Positions 1 through 6,011 of a DNA stretch of 6,530 nt are shown here, in pieces. Position numbers and translations under genes: made by a program. Where the stretch lies: the NCBI GenBank assembly GCA_002393865.1, contig DGUD01000201.1, positions 1 to 6,530 of the forward strand. Direction: 5' to 3'. The notes under the pieces are model-generated. The model was not told the origin of the DNA. It worked only from the letters and a program-made list of their open reading frames with translations, and did no database searches. Positions within the stretch are counted from its first letter, which is position 1. Each line of letters opens with the position of its first letter. The DNA comes from Treponema sp. UBA4319 (lineage in GTDB: Bacteria; Spirochaetota; Spirochaetia; Treponematales; Treponemataceae).

Positions 1-53
1 TCAAATGCCCCTGCCGCCGGAATCAGATGCCCCTGCCGCTGTGGCGCGGAATC
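1..53. repeat. Left copy of a 22-base-period intergenic repeat
   Basis: Bases 1-17 and 23-39 match at 16 of 17 positions (TCAAATGCCCCTGCCGC and TCAGATGCCCCTGCCGC), giving a period of 22. A related GGAATC recurs at 48-53. On the reverse strand the unit contains ATCTGATTCCGGCGG, which is also the core of the exact tandem repeat at 5935-5978. The two copies therefore belong to one family in opposite orientations; aligned units agree at about 18 of 22 positions. The array may continue left of the window. Its function is unknown. It could be a REP-like or other dispersed intergenic element. Confidence 0.7.
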
Positions 54-236
54 GCTGTTGAAGTCGCTTTGCTCGTGCCACGCCGTGCCTGCGACGCAGT
101 TTCATGCCGTGCGGGGGCAGCCGCCTTTCCCTCGTGCTCCGCACAAAACTGATTTCCGCGCGAGGAAGCCTCTGTCCCGCATGGTTCGGATAAAACTCAT
201 CTCTTGCAGAAGCCATGGTGCGTTTGGGCCTATGTA
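54..236. other. Intergenic DNA upstream of purE, repeat-like, no convincing gene
   Basis: Short open frames cross this stretch on both strands (71 codons reverse, 60 codons forward). They are Arg/Pro/His-rich, overlap each other and the repeat, and match no family I recognise, so I read them as chance frames in GC-rich repeat DNA. The word CACAAAACTGATT at 142-154 reappears as its reverse complement at 5912-5924 in the other repeat-bearing gap. This suggests the repeat element extends well beyond the short tandem units. I see no riboswitch or recognisable purine operator here. Confidence 0.4.
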
Positions 237-270
237 TTGAAAACTTTCGCTTATTGTGCTACCTTAAGGC
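237..270 (+). promoter_or_regulatory. Weak candidate promoter and start region of the purine operon
   Basis: TTGAAA at 237-242 resembles a -35 box. With a 17-base spacer, the -10 position falls on TACCTT (260-265), a poor match that would place the transcription start on or beside the purE ATG, implying a nearly leaderless message. The only Shine-Dalgarno-like word, AAGG at 266-269, lies one base from the ATG, which is too close for normal use. An in-frame TAA at 265-267 excludes an upstream purE start. The real promoter may lie further upstream and be unrecognisable by eye. Confidence 0.25.
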
Positions 271-771
271 ATGAAAGTTGCAATCTTTTTGGGCTCAAAA
301 TCCGATCTGGAGACCATGAAAAAGGCGGCCGATGTCCTGAAGGAATTCGGCGTGGACTACAAGGCGTACGTGATTTCTGCCCACCGTGCGGGAGACCTGC
401 TCATCAGGACAATCCGTGCGGTAGAGGCCGAGCACTGCGACGTCATCATCGCGGGGGCGGGGCTGAGCGCGGCGCTCCCTGGCGTCATTGCCAGCCGCAC
501 GGTTATTCCCGTCATCGGGGTTCCCCTTGAGTGCATTTCGCCGGGCAAATCCAACGGGCTTGCGGGCATGGACGCGCTGCTCTCCATCGTGCAGATGCCG
601 CCGCAGATTCCCGTAGCGACGGTGGGCATCGGCAACGCAAAGAACGCGGCCTACCTTGCGCTCCAGATTCTCGGTATAAAATATCCTGAAATTCATCAGA
701 AACTCGCGGAATTCCGCGCCAAGATGGTCGCCGACGCAGAGGCGGGCGGCGGCTCCGGCATAGAGCTGTAG
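271..771 (+). CDS. purE: PurE, AIR carboxylase / N5-CAIR mutase family
   Basis: This 166-residue cytoplasmic enzyme forms 4-carboxy-AIR in purine synthesis, either from N5-CAIR made by PurK or directly from AIR and CO2. The N-terminal phosphate-binding motif GSKSDLETM (8-16), SAHR (36-39, with His38 matching the E. coli catalytic His45), AGAG...LPG (61-71) and SIVQMP (105-110) identify it. Length is normal for the family (about 160-170). Two features differ from E. coli: the usual AAHLPG is AALPG, so the His75 equivalent is Ala68, and about six extra residues (near ISPGKSNG, 89-96) precede the GMDALLSIVQMP strand. As I recall, similar AALPG forms occur in archaeal and some anaerobe PurE. Whether it needs PurK cannot be told here. 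The start is fixed by an in-frame stop two codons upstream and the early GSKSD motif. It is first in the operon, 18 bases before purF. Confidence 0.93.
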   Translation: MKVAIFLGSKSDLETMKKAADVLKEFGVDYKAYVISAHRAGDLLIRTIRAVEAEHCDVIIAGAGLSAALPGVIASRTVIPVIGVPLECISPGKSNGLAGMDALLSIVQMPPQIPVATVGIGNAKNAAYLALQILGIKYPEIHQKLAEFRAKMVADAEAGGGSGIEL

Positions 772-789
772 CGGCAGCAAGGAACGGAT

Positions 790-2301
790 ATGCACGAAGG
801 CTGTGATGATTTTTTTTGTGGGCAGGAAGACAAGCTGCATGACGAATGCGGCGTGGTCGGCATTTTCCTTGGGAAGGGCGCTCCCGGTGCCGCTGGAGGT
901 GGAGAACAGACGGCTTCCGCGGCGGCAGGGAAGGGCGAGGCATATTCTACGGCGGATTTCAATGCCGCCACGCAGGCGTATTACGCGCTCTTCTCTCTGC
1001 AGCACCGCGGGCAGGACAGCGCGGGCATAGCGGTAAGCGACGGTTCGGCACTGAGCATGCACAAGGCGATGGGAACGGTTGCGGAGGCATTCAAGGCCGA
1101 GCACCTCGCCTCCCTTACGGGGCACATCGCCTGCGGTCACGTGCGCTATGCCACGGCTGGCAGCACCAGCCTGGAGAACGCCCAGCCCATGGTGATGAAT
1201 TCCCGGCTCGGCGGCATAGCGGTGGCGCATAACGGGCAGCTGGTGAACTACGAGCAGCTGCGCGAGATGCTGGAGGAGACCGGCAGCACCTTTGCCTCTT
1301 CCAGCGATACCGAGGTCATCGTCAAGCTGATTGCGAAATCCTACAAGAAGGGGCTGGAGCGCGCGCTCACCGATACCATCCAGATGATAAAGGGTTCCTT
1401 CGCGCTCGTCGTGATGACGGAGAAGTGCCTTATCGGTGCCCGCGACCCCAACGGCATCCGCCCGCTCTGCCTTGGCAAGCTGGACGGCGGCTGGATTCTT
1501 GCCAGCGAGAGCTGCGCGATTGACTCCGTGAACGGAACCTATGTGCGCGACATCCAGCCGGGCGAGATTGTCATCATCAACGAGGACGGCGTGCTTTCCT
1601 TTGAATTCGGCGAGCATACGTCCAAGCGCACCTGCATTTTTGAATACGTCTACTTTGCCCGCCCGGACAGCATCATCGACGGTATCCCCGTGACCGAGGC
1701 GCGGCTGCGTATGGGCGCCTGCCTTGCCCGTGAGAGTGCCGTTCCCGCGGACGTGGTGGTGGGTGTTCCCGATTCCGGCCTTGGCGCGGCGCAGGGCTAT
1801 GCGCAGGAAGCCGGTATCCCCAACGCGTCGGGCATTGTCAAGAACAAGTATATCGGGCGCACGTTCATTGCGCCGACCCAGCGCGAGCGCGAGAACCTTG
1901 TATTCGTCAAGCTGAACGCAGTCCGCTCCGTCGTCAGGGGAAAGCGCGTGGTCGTCATAGACGATTCGATTGTGCGCGGCACCACCAGCAAGCGCCTTGT
2001 GCAGATTCTGCGCCGCGCGGGAGCAAAGGAGGTGCACTTCCGCATCTCCTCGCCGCCGGTCAAGTTCCCCTGCTATTTCGGCATAAATACGCCCACGCGC
2101 GGTGAGCTTATCTCAAGCCAGCATTCGGCGGAGGAAATCTGCAAAGAAATCGGCGCGGATTCGCTTGCCTTTATCAGCGCCGAGGGCATGATGGAGGCCT
2201 GCCGCGCCTGCAACCCCGACCAGTACGGCTTCTGCAAGGGCTGCTTTAGCGGTGAATACCCGATGTCCGTTCCGGGCGAGCTGAACGGCAAAAGACTCTA
2301 G
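790..2301 (+). CDS. purF: PurF, amidophosphoribosyltransferase (Fe-S, Bacillus type)
   Basis: PurF catalyses the committed step, PRPP plus glutamine to phosphoribosylamine. The protein has 503 residues. Residues 1-19 form a propeptide ending KLHDE, expected to be removed to expose Cys20 (CGVVGIF), the Ntn-type glutaminase nucleophile. Glutaminase motifs follow: SLQHRGQ (69-75), GHVRYATAG and AHNGQLVNY. The phosphoribosyltransferase domain carries the PRPP loop VVVIDDSIVRGTTS (387-400). Cys282, Cys428, Cys482 and Cys485 match, in spacing and context, the 4Fe-4S ligands of the B. subtilis enzyme; an extra CRAC pair is at 471-474. Unusual is an Ala/Gly-rich insertion of about 28 residues (roughly 29-57) between CGVVGIF and SLQHRGQ. 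AAGGA at 779-783 is a well-spaced ribosome site for the ATG at 790. Family enzymes are usually feedback-inhibited by purine nucleotides. Confidence 0.96.
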   Translation: MHEGCDDFFCGQEDKLHDECGVVGIFLGKGAPGAAGGGEQTASAAAGKGEAYSTADFNAATQAYYALFSLQHRGQDSAGIAVSDGSALSMHKAMGTVAEAFKAEHLASLTGHIACGHVRYATAGSTSLENAQPMVMNSRLGGIAVAHNGQLVNYEQLREMLEETGSTFASSSDTEVIVKLIAKSYKKGLERALTDTIQMIKGSFALVVMTEKCLIGARDPNGIRPLCLGKLDGGWILASESCAIDSVNGTYVRDIQPGEIVIINEDGVLSFEFGEHTSKRTCIFEYVYFARPDSIIDGIPVTEARLRMGACLARESAVPADVVVGVPDSGLGAAQGYAQEAGIPNASGIVKNKYIGRTFIAPTQRERENLVFVKLNAVRSVVRGKRVVVIDDSIVRGTTSKRLVQILRRAGAKEVHFRISSPPVKFPCYFGINTPTRGELISSQHSAEEICKEIGADSLAFISAEGMMEACRACNPDQYGFCKGCFSGEYPMSVPGELNGKRL

Positions 2302-2362
2302 GAAAACGCTGTTTCAAAGGGCTCCGGCTTTTTGAACTGCCTGTCAAGGAAAGGAGAAACGA

Positions 2363-3481
2363 ATGGCGAAGGTTGTGGATTACAAGAAGGCTGGCGTCGA
2401 TGTGAACGAGGGCTACCGCGCGGTTGACAAATACAAGAAGGAGTCCGCGCGCGCCCGCATACCGGGAATGCTTACGGATATCGGCGCGTTCAACGGTATG
2501 TTTGCCGTGCCCAAGGGCATGGAGAATCCCGTTATGGTCAGCGGAACTGACGGCGTGGGCACCAAGCTCGATATCGCCTTCAAGCTCAAGAAATACGACA
2601 CGGTCGGCATTGACTGCGTTGCCATGAGCGTGAACGACATCCTCTGCTCCGGCGTTAAGACCTTGTTTTTCCTTGATTACATCGCGTGCGGTAAGCTCGA
2701 CGCAAAGGTCGCCGGTGCCCTGGTAAAGGGTGTGACCGACGGCTGCGTGGAGGCGGGCTGCGCGCTCCTTGGCGGAGAGACTGCCGAGATGCCCGATTTC
2801 TACGACGAGGGGAAATATGACCTTGCCGGATTCGGAGTGGGCGTGGGCGAGAAAAAGGAGCTGATTACCGGCGCCAAGATAAAGGAAGGCGACATACTCA
2901 TCGGCCTGTCGTCCACCGGTACGCATTCCAACGGCTATTCCCTGATACGCCGCCTCGTCACCGATTTTGACGAGCCCTTTGTCGTGGATGGCAAGGAGAG
3001 CGGCAAGTCCATCGGCGAAGTGCTGCTGACCCCCACCCGCATCTACGTGAAGCCGGTGATGGAGGTTCTTTCCAAATTCCCCGGTTCCGTGCACGGTATG
3101 ACGCACATCACCGGCGGCGGCTTCTACGAGAATGTCCCCCGCATGTATCCTCATGCCAAGGAAGGAAAAAAGCAGCTGTGCTCCGTTATCCGCAAGGGCA
3201 GCTGGGACATTCCGCCGATATTCGACGAGCTTGTCCGCCGTGGCGCCGATCCCAAGAATGTCTACTCTACCTTCAACATGGGCATCGGTTTTGTGCTTGC
3301 CGTCGCCAAAAAGGATGCGCCTGCCATCCTCAAGCTCTTCAATTCCCGCGCGAAGAAATACCACAAGGCCGGAATCCCTGACATGAAGGCATACGAAATC
3401 GGCTACGTGAGCCATACCGACAAGCCGGTAAAGGGCGAATTCAAGGGCAGCCGCGAGATGACCCGCTTTGTGGAGGCATAG
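2363..3481 (+). CDS. purM: PurM, phosphoribosylformylglycinamidine cyclo-ligase (AIR synthetase)
   Basis: PurM closes the imidazole ring, converting FGAM to AIR with ATP, in the cytosol; its product is the substrate of the PurE/PurK step. Family motifs appear in order across 372 residues: an N-terminal YKKAGVDVNEGYRAVDKYK segment, SGTDGVGTKL (60-69), FFLDYIACGK, GGETAEMP (137-144), LSSTGTHSNGYSLIR (from 182), HITGGGF...ENVPRM (from 248) and FNMGIGFVLAV (from 304). It is somewhat longer than E. coli PurM (345), with extra residues in the C-terminal half. GGAG at 2353-2356 lies six bases before the ATG, a strong ribosome site. It is separated from purF by 61 bases in which I find neither a promoter nor a clear terminator, so co-transcription is likely. 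Confidence 0.96.
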   Translation: MAKVVDYKKAGVDVNEGYRAVDKYKKESARARIPGMLTDIGAFNGMFAVPKGMENPVMVSGTDGVGTKLDIAFKLKKYDTVGIDCVAMSVNDILCSGVKTLFFLDYIACGKLDAKVAGALVKGVTDGCVEAGCALLGGETAEMPDFYDEGKYDLAGFGVGVGEKKELITGAKIKEGDILIGLSSTGTHSNGYSLIRRLVTDFDEPFVVDGKESGKSIGEVLLTPTRIYVKPVMEVLSKFPGSVHGMTHITGGGFYENVPRMYPHAKEGKKQLCSVIRKGSWDIPPIFDELVRRGADPKNVYSTFNMGIGFVLAVAKKDAPAILKLFNSRAKKYHKAGIPDMKAYEIGYVSHTDKPVKGEFKGSREMTRFVEA

Positions 3482-3490
3482 GGACGGATT

Positions 3491-3877
3491 ATGGCAGATA
3501 TTATCCATAGCGACAAGGCGCCGGCTGCGGTCGGCCCGTATTCCCAGGCGGTCGCCTCCGGCAAGCTTCTGTTCCTGTCGGGGCAGATTGCCCTGAGTCC
3601 CGCGTCCGGCAAGATTGAGTCGGATACAGTTTCTGCTCAGGCGGAGCAGGTGTGCCGAAACATCGGCGAGGTGCTTGCCGCCGCGGGCACGGATTTTTCC
3701 GCCGTCGTAAAGACGACCTGCTTCCTGACCGACATGGCGGCCTTCGCGGAATTCAACGCGGTGTACGCAAAGTTTTTTACCGGCAGACCGGCGCGCTCCT
3801 GTGTGGCGGTCTCCGCGCTGCCCGCGGGGGCGCTCTGCGAGATTGAGGCTGTCGCGGTTCTGGGGGAGCATCGATGA
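3491..3877 (+). CDS. ridA: RidA/YjgF/UK114-family enamine/imine deaminase
   Basis: A 128-residue protein of typical RidA length. Members of the RidA branch hydrolyse reactive enamine/imine intermediates, such as 2-aminoacrylate from PLP enzymes, and act as small cytoplasmic trimers. Diagnostic residues are present: GPYSQAV (15-21, Tyr17), LSGQ (29-32), RPARSCVAV with Arg102 (matching E. coli Arg105, which holds the substrate carboxylate) and CEIEAVAV with Glu117 (matching E. coli Glu120). An active RidA-type deaminase is therefore more likely than a divergent Rid group. It starts nine bases after purM and its stop overlaps the purN start (ATGA), so expression is tied to purine synthesis. Known links are the altered phosphoribosylamine metabolism in Salmonella yjgF mutants and the association of B. 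subtilis YabJ with PurR. Confidence 0.92.
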   Translation: MADIIHSDKAPAAVGPYSQAVASGKLLFLSGQIALSPASGKIESDTVSAQAEQVCRNIGEVLAAAGTDFSAVVKTTCFLTDMAAFAEFNAVYAKFFTGRPARSCVAVSALPAGALCEIEAVAVLGEHR

Positions 3878-4542
3878 ACATTGCCGTGCTCGTTTCTGGC
3901 GGCGGCACGAATCTCCAGGCGCTCATCGACTACGAGAAGTCCCGGCCGTCCTGCCCCTACCACATCGTGCTTGTCGTGTCAAACACAAAGCATGCCTATG
4001 CTTTGGAGCGGGCTGCCGCCGCAGGCATCCCCGCGCAGGTACGCAGCCCGGTCTCCGTGCTGGGCAAGGAGCGCGCCGCTGCTGCCAGCCGTGACGAAAA
4101 GCGGCTCGCCGTCTCTGATGCGGTGCTGGAGCTCTGCCGCGAATACCGCGCCGATGCCATCGTGCTTGCGGGATACCTTTCCGTGCTGGGCGGCGGCATC
4201 CTCGATGCCTACAAAGACAGAATCGTGAATCTGCATCCGGCGCTGCTGCCAAAGTTCGGCGGGGTCGGCATGTGGGGGCATAACGTGCACGAGGCTGTGC
4301 TTGCCGCGCACGAGAAGGAGAGCGGCTGCACGGTTCATCTGGTGGATTCCGGCTGCGACACGGGGCGCATCCTCGTGCAGAAAAAAGTCCCTGTCATGCC
4401 GGACGATACGCCCGATTCGCTCTATGCCCGGATTGCGCCCCATGAGCACGAGGCGCTGCTGGAAGGCGTCTGCCTGCTTGCCGCCGGCATCGGCAATCAG
4501 GAGGGCTGTCCGGAAACTTCTGTTCCCGGAACGGGCCGCTAG
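3874..4542 (+). CDS. purN: PurN, phosphoribosylglycinamide formyltransferase
   Basis: PurN transfers formyl from 10-formyl-tetrahydrofolate to GAR, giving FGAR. The 222-residue protein opens with MNIAVLVSGGGTNLQALID, the GAR phosphate-binding start of the family. It keeps the catalytic set Asn119 and His121 (NLHPALLP) and Asp162 (CDTG), equivalent to E. coli Asn106, His108 and Asp144. The substrate loop reads GVGMWGHNVHEAV (130-142), rather than the E. coli KYPGLHTH form, resembling variants I associate with Bacteroidetes and other anaerobes. About 13 residues at the C-terminus (from NQEGCPE) look like a non-conserved tail. The ATG overlaps the ridA stop by four bases (ATGA), with GGGAG at 3864-3868 as ribosome site, indicating translational coupling. 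It is the last gene of this operon. Confidence 0.95.
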   Translation: MNIAVLVSGGGTNLQALIDYEKSRPSCPYHIVLVVSNTKHAYALERAAAAGIPAQVRSPVSVLGKERAAAASRDEKRLAVSDAVLELCREYRADAIVLAGYLSVLGGGILDAYKDRIVNLHPALLPKFGGVGMWGHNVHEAVLAAHEKESGCTVHLVDSGCDTGRILVQKKVPVMPDDTPDSLYARIAPHEHEALLEGVCLLAAGIGNQEGCPETSVPGTGR

Positions 4543-4554
4543 GTGCAAAACGGT

Positions 4555-4575
4555 GCCGTCCTTGCGAGGGACGGC
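4555..4575 (+). terminator. Weak hairpin just after purN, no U-tract
   Basis: GCCGTCC (4555-4561) pairs perfectly with GGACGGC (4569-4575) around a seven-base loop, 12 bases after the purN stop. It is followed by TCGTGCAGGC rather than a T-run. It could slow polymerase or protect the 3' end of the message, but it is not a canonical intrinsic terminator on the forward strand. Confidence 0.3.
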
Positions 4576-4585
4576 TCGTGCAGGC

Positions 4586-4619
4586 AAAAAAAAAGACCAA
4601 AGGTATGAACCTTTGGTCT
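4586..4619 (-). terminator. Intrinsic terminator of tRNA-Lys (reverse strand)
   Basis: GACCAAAGG (4595-4603) pairs with CCTTTGGTC (4610-4618). Flanking A4594-T4619 and T4604-A4609 pairs extend the stem to 11 base pairs with a four-base loop. The nine A at 4586-4594 become a T-run after the stem on the reverse strand, giving a textbook terminator two bases downstream of the tRNA 3' end. On the forward strand the hairpin lacks a T-run, so it would not efficiently stop the purine operon. Confidence 0.85.
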
Positions 4620-4621
4620 CC

Positions 4622-4694
4622 TGAGCGATGGGAGGATCGAACTCCCGACCCACAGATTAAGAGTCTGTTGCTCTACCAGCTGAGCTAATCGCCC
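4622..4694 (-). tRNA. tRNA-Lys, anticodon CUU
   Basis: The reverse strand folds into a 73-base cloverleaf. The acceptor stem is GGGCGAU with AUCGCUC (including one G-U pair), the D stem GCUC/GAGC with loop AGCUGGUA, the anticodon stem ACAGA/UCUGU with loop CUCUUAA, the variable loop GGGUC, and the T arm GGGAG-UUCGAUC-CUCCC, with discriminator A. Positions 34-36 are CUU, reading AAG, so it charges lysine. The 3' CCA is not encoded (the next base is G), so CCA must be added enzymatically. It has its own promoter (4718-4746) and terminator, and is convergent with the purine operon. Confidence 0.96.
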
Positions 4695-4717
4695 GTACTC
4701 TTATTCAAGTGAAATTC

Positions 4718-4746
4718 AGTATATAGTATTTTTTGTTTTTATGCAA
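4718..4746 (-). promoter_or_regulatory. Promoter of tRNA-Lys
   Basis: On the reverse strand TTGCAT (4741-4746) and TATACT (4718-4723) are 17 bases apart. The -10 matches consensus at five of six positions; the -35 keeps TTG. Transcription would start around 4711, giving a short leader of about 16 bases before the mature tRNA. The local DNA is much more A/T-rich than its surroundings. The -35 overlaps the stop codon of the upstream acyltransferase gene. Confidence 0.6.
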
Positions 4747-5833
4747 TAGTTTTTCCTGTCTGCGGCTTATTTTTTTGAAAATTCCGCACGATTTTTTGCC
4801 GCAGCAGCTCAAAGACGCAGCAGGCGGCATAGAAGCCGGCTATCGCCAGAACCGAATGCAGGGGGTAGAGCCTGCTCCTGTATTGCCGGAAGATACCGGG
4901 AAAGCGGTTGTAGAACAGGGAGCTGACGCCCGTGCAGGTGTGCAGCAGGTAGATGCCGAATGTCGCGGAGGCGATTTTGTTGATGGGAGGGCTGCTGAAC
5001 GCGGGGAGCCGCTGGAAGAACAGGAAGAGCGTGAGCGCCCAGAGGGGCGTCAGGACGCCTCCCTGCACGCCGAGCAGCAGCAGCTCCCTCATGCCGCCCG
5101 CATCGCTGCCGTCCGGCAGGTAGCGGAAGTAGCTTGCTGCCGCGGAGAGGAGCCAGCACAGGACGGAGCCTGCGAGCGGTGGCAGCAGTCTGCGCATTCC
5201 GCCCCTTTTTCCGGGGGAAGGGTAGAGCCGGAGATAGGCGCCCCATGCATAGAAAAAGACCGCCCGCTGGAGGTTGTAGTAGCCGAAGGTGCCCCGGTAG
5301 GCGAGCGCCAGGATGTACCAGAACGCGTAGCAGAAGAGGAGGAAAAGCACGAAGCGCTTTTTTTCCAGCCCCTTCAGGAAGTCGTTGAGCAGGGGGCTGA
5401 TGAAGTAGAGCAGCAGGTAAGTCGTTATGAACCAGAAATTCCCGCTTGAGATGGGGATGACGAGCGTCGCGAGCACATCGCGCAGATGCACGCCGGGAAA
5501 GCTGTAGTAGCCGCTTGCTTTTGCGGCGGCAAAGACGATGAAGGAAAGCCATGCGTAGCACACCGTTGTTATGACGAGCTGGAAGGCCTTCTGTTTTTTT
5601 GCCGCACCGTGCACAAGGAAGTATCCCGACAGCATGAAGAATATGGCGACGCCGGTCTGGCCGCCGCCAAGAGGCACATAGAGCGAGTTGACGATTCTGT
5701 TCAAGAGGAAATCGTTCGCCCGGTAGCATCCGCTCGCCGCGGTGTCCGCATAGTGGTTTGCGACGACCATCAGCATTGCGACGATGCGCAGCAGCTCAAA
5801 ATTCGACTTTCGTGTTTTTTCCTGTGCTTCCAT
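4739..5833 (-). CDS. Acyltransferase-3 family polytopic membrane protein
   Basis: A 364-residue inner-membrane protein with about 10-11 hydrophobic segments, of the acyltransferase-3 (OafA/NodX-like) family. Members usually move acetyl or other acyl groups onto surface sugars or peptidoglycan. The first segment, NFELLRIVAMLMVVANHY, has the family Arg-x10-His pair (Arg16, His27) considered important for catalysis. Other family features are FFMLSGYF (66-73), FWFITTYLLLYFISPLLN (from about 132) and FGIYLLHT near the C-terminus. There is no fused SGNH domain. The acceptor molecule cannot be deduced; no glycan genes are adjacent. The ATG at 5833 starts just before the conserved first helix. GGCGGAAAGG immediately upstream is Shine-Dalgarno-like but very close. 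No separate terminator is seen, so transcripts may continue through tRNA-Lys to the terminator at 4586-4619. Confidence 0.88.
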   Translation of the reverse strand: MEAQEKTRKSNFELLRIVAMLMVVANHYADTAASGCYRANDFLLNRIVNSLYVPLGGGQTGVAIFFMLSGYFLVHGAAKKQKAFQLVITTVCYAWLSFIVFAAAKASGYYSFPGVHLRDVLATLVIPISSGNFWFITTYLLLYFISPLLNDFLKGLEKKRFVLFLLFCYAFWYILALAYRGTFGYYNLQRAVFFYAWGAYLRLYPSPGKRGGMRRLLPPLAGSVLCWLLSAAASYFRYLPDGSDAGGMRELLLLGVQGGVLTPLWALTLFLFFQRLPAFSSPPINKIASATFGIYLLHTCTGVSSLFYNRFPGIFRQYRSRLYPLHSVLAIAGFYAACCVFELLRQKIVRNFQKNKPQTGKTIA

Positions 5834-5858
5834 ACCTTTCCGCCCGTAAGACTGACTT

Positions 5859-5885
5859 ATTATACACGGAAACGACTTCTTGCAA
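5859..5885 (-). promoter_or_regulatory. Promoter of the acyltransferase gene
   Basis: On the reverse strand a perfect TATAAT (5859-5864) is preceded by TTGCAA (5880-5885, four of six to consensus) with a short 15-base spacer. Transcription would begin near 5852, about 19 bases before the ATG, long enough to hold the GGCGGAAAGG sequence. The short spacer lowers confidence in the -35 more than in the -10. Confidence 0.55.
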
Positions 5886-5911
5886 CAGTACCCCCGGTCT
5901 CAGTCCACGGG

Positions 5912-5924
5912 AATCAGTTTTGTG
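5912..5924 (+). repeat. 13-base word shared inverted with the purE upstream region
   Basis: AATCAGTTTTGTG here is the exact reverse complement of 142-154. Flanking bases are partly alike (CGGG or CGGA before it). In both gaps the word lies on the same side of the 22-base tandem units when read in the same orientation, at different distances. This suggests diverged copies of one longer element. Confidence 0.5.
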
Positions 5925-5934
5925 TTCCGCTTGC

Positions 5935-5978
5935 GGCGGGGGTGGTATCTGATTCCGGCGGGGGTGGTATCTGATTCC
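5935..5978. repeat. Two exact 22-base tandem repeats (right copy of the family)
   Basis: Bases 5935-5956 and 5957-5978 are identical: GGCGGGGGTGG followed by TATCTGATTCC. A further GG and TCAAATCCGG follow, possibly a decayed third unit. The unit shares ATCTGATTCCGGCGG with the reverse complement of 1-39. It lies between the acyltransferase promoter and the terminator of the right-hand gene, outside any credible coding region. Function is unknown. Confidence 0.85.
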
Positions 5979-6011
5979 GGTCAAATCCGGCCGAAAACAG
6001 GGGTTCCCCAT

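Noticed and set aside
1..240. Two small open frames (reverse 1-216, forward 58-240) upstream of purE
   Set aside because: They overlap each other and the repeat, lack convincing ribosome sites, and look like chance translations of repeat DNA.
190..270. Purine riboswitch or PurR box upstream of purE
   Set aside because: I could not find the conserved riboswitch core or paired PUR-box-like sequences.
295..2037. 580-codon open frame on the reverse strand across purE and purF
   Set aside because: It is antisense to two strongly conserved genes, has an Arg/His/Ala-rich product with no family motif, and is explained by high GC at third codon positions.
2302..2362. Possible terminator or promoter between purF and purM
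   Set aside because: The GGGCTCCGGCTTTTT stretch does not form a convincing stem, and no -35/-10 pair is visible.
2246..3871. 541-codon open frame on the reverse strand across purM and ridA
   Set aside because: It is antisense to conserved genes and has no recognisable motif; the forward frames carry full family signatures.
4733..5449. 238-codon forward open frame opposite the acyltransferase
   Set aside because: The product is Glu/Gln/Arg-rich with no known motif, whereas the reverse frame encodes membrane helices and the acyltransferase-3 Arg-x10-His pair.
5935..5978. CRISPR-like array
   Set aside because: The units abut directly with no spacers and there are only two; no cas genes are present.
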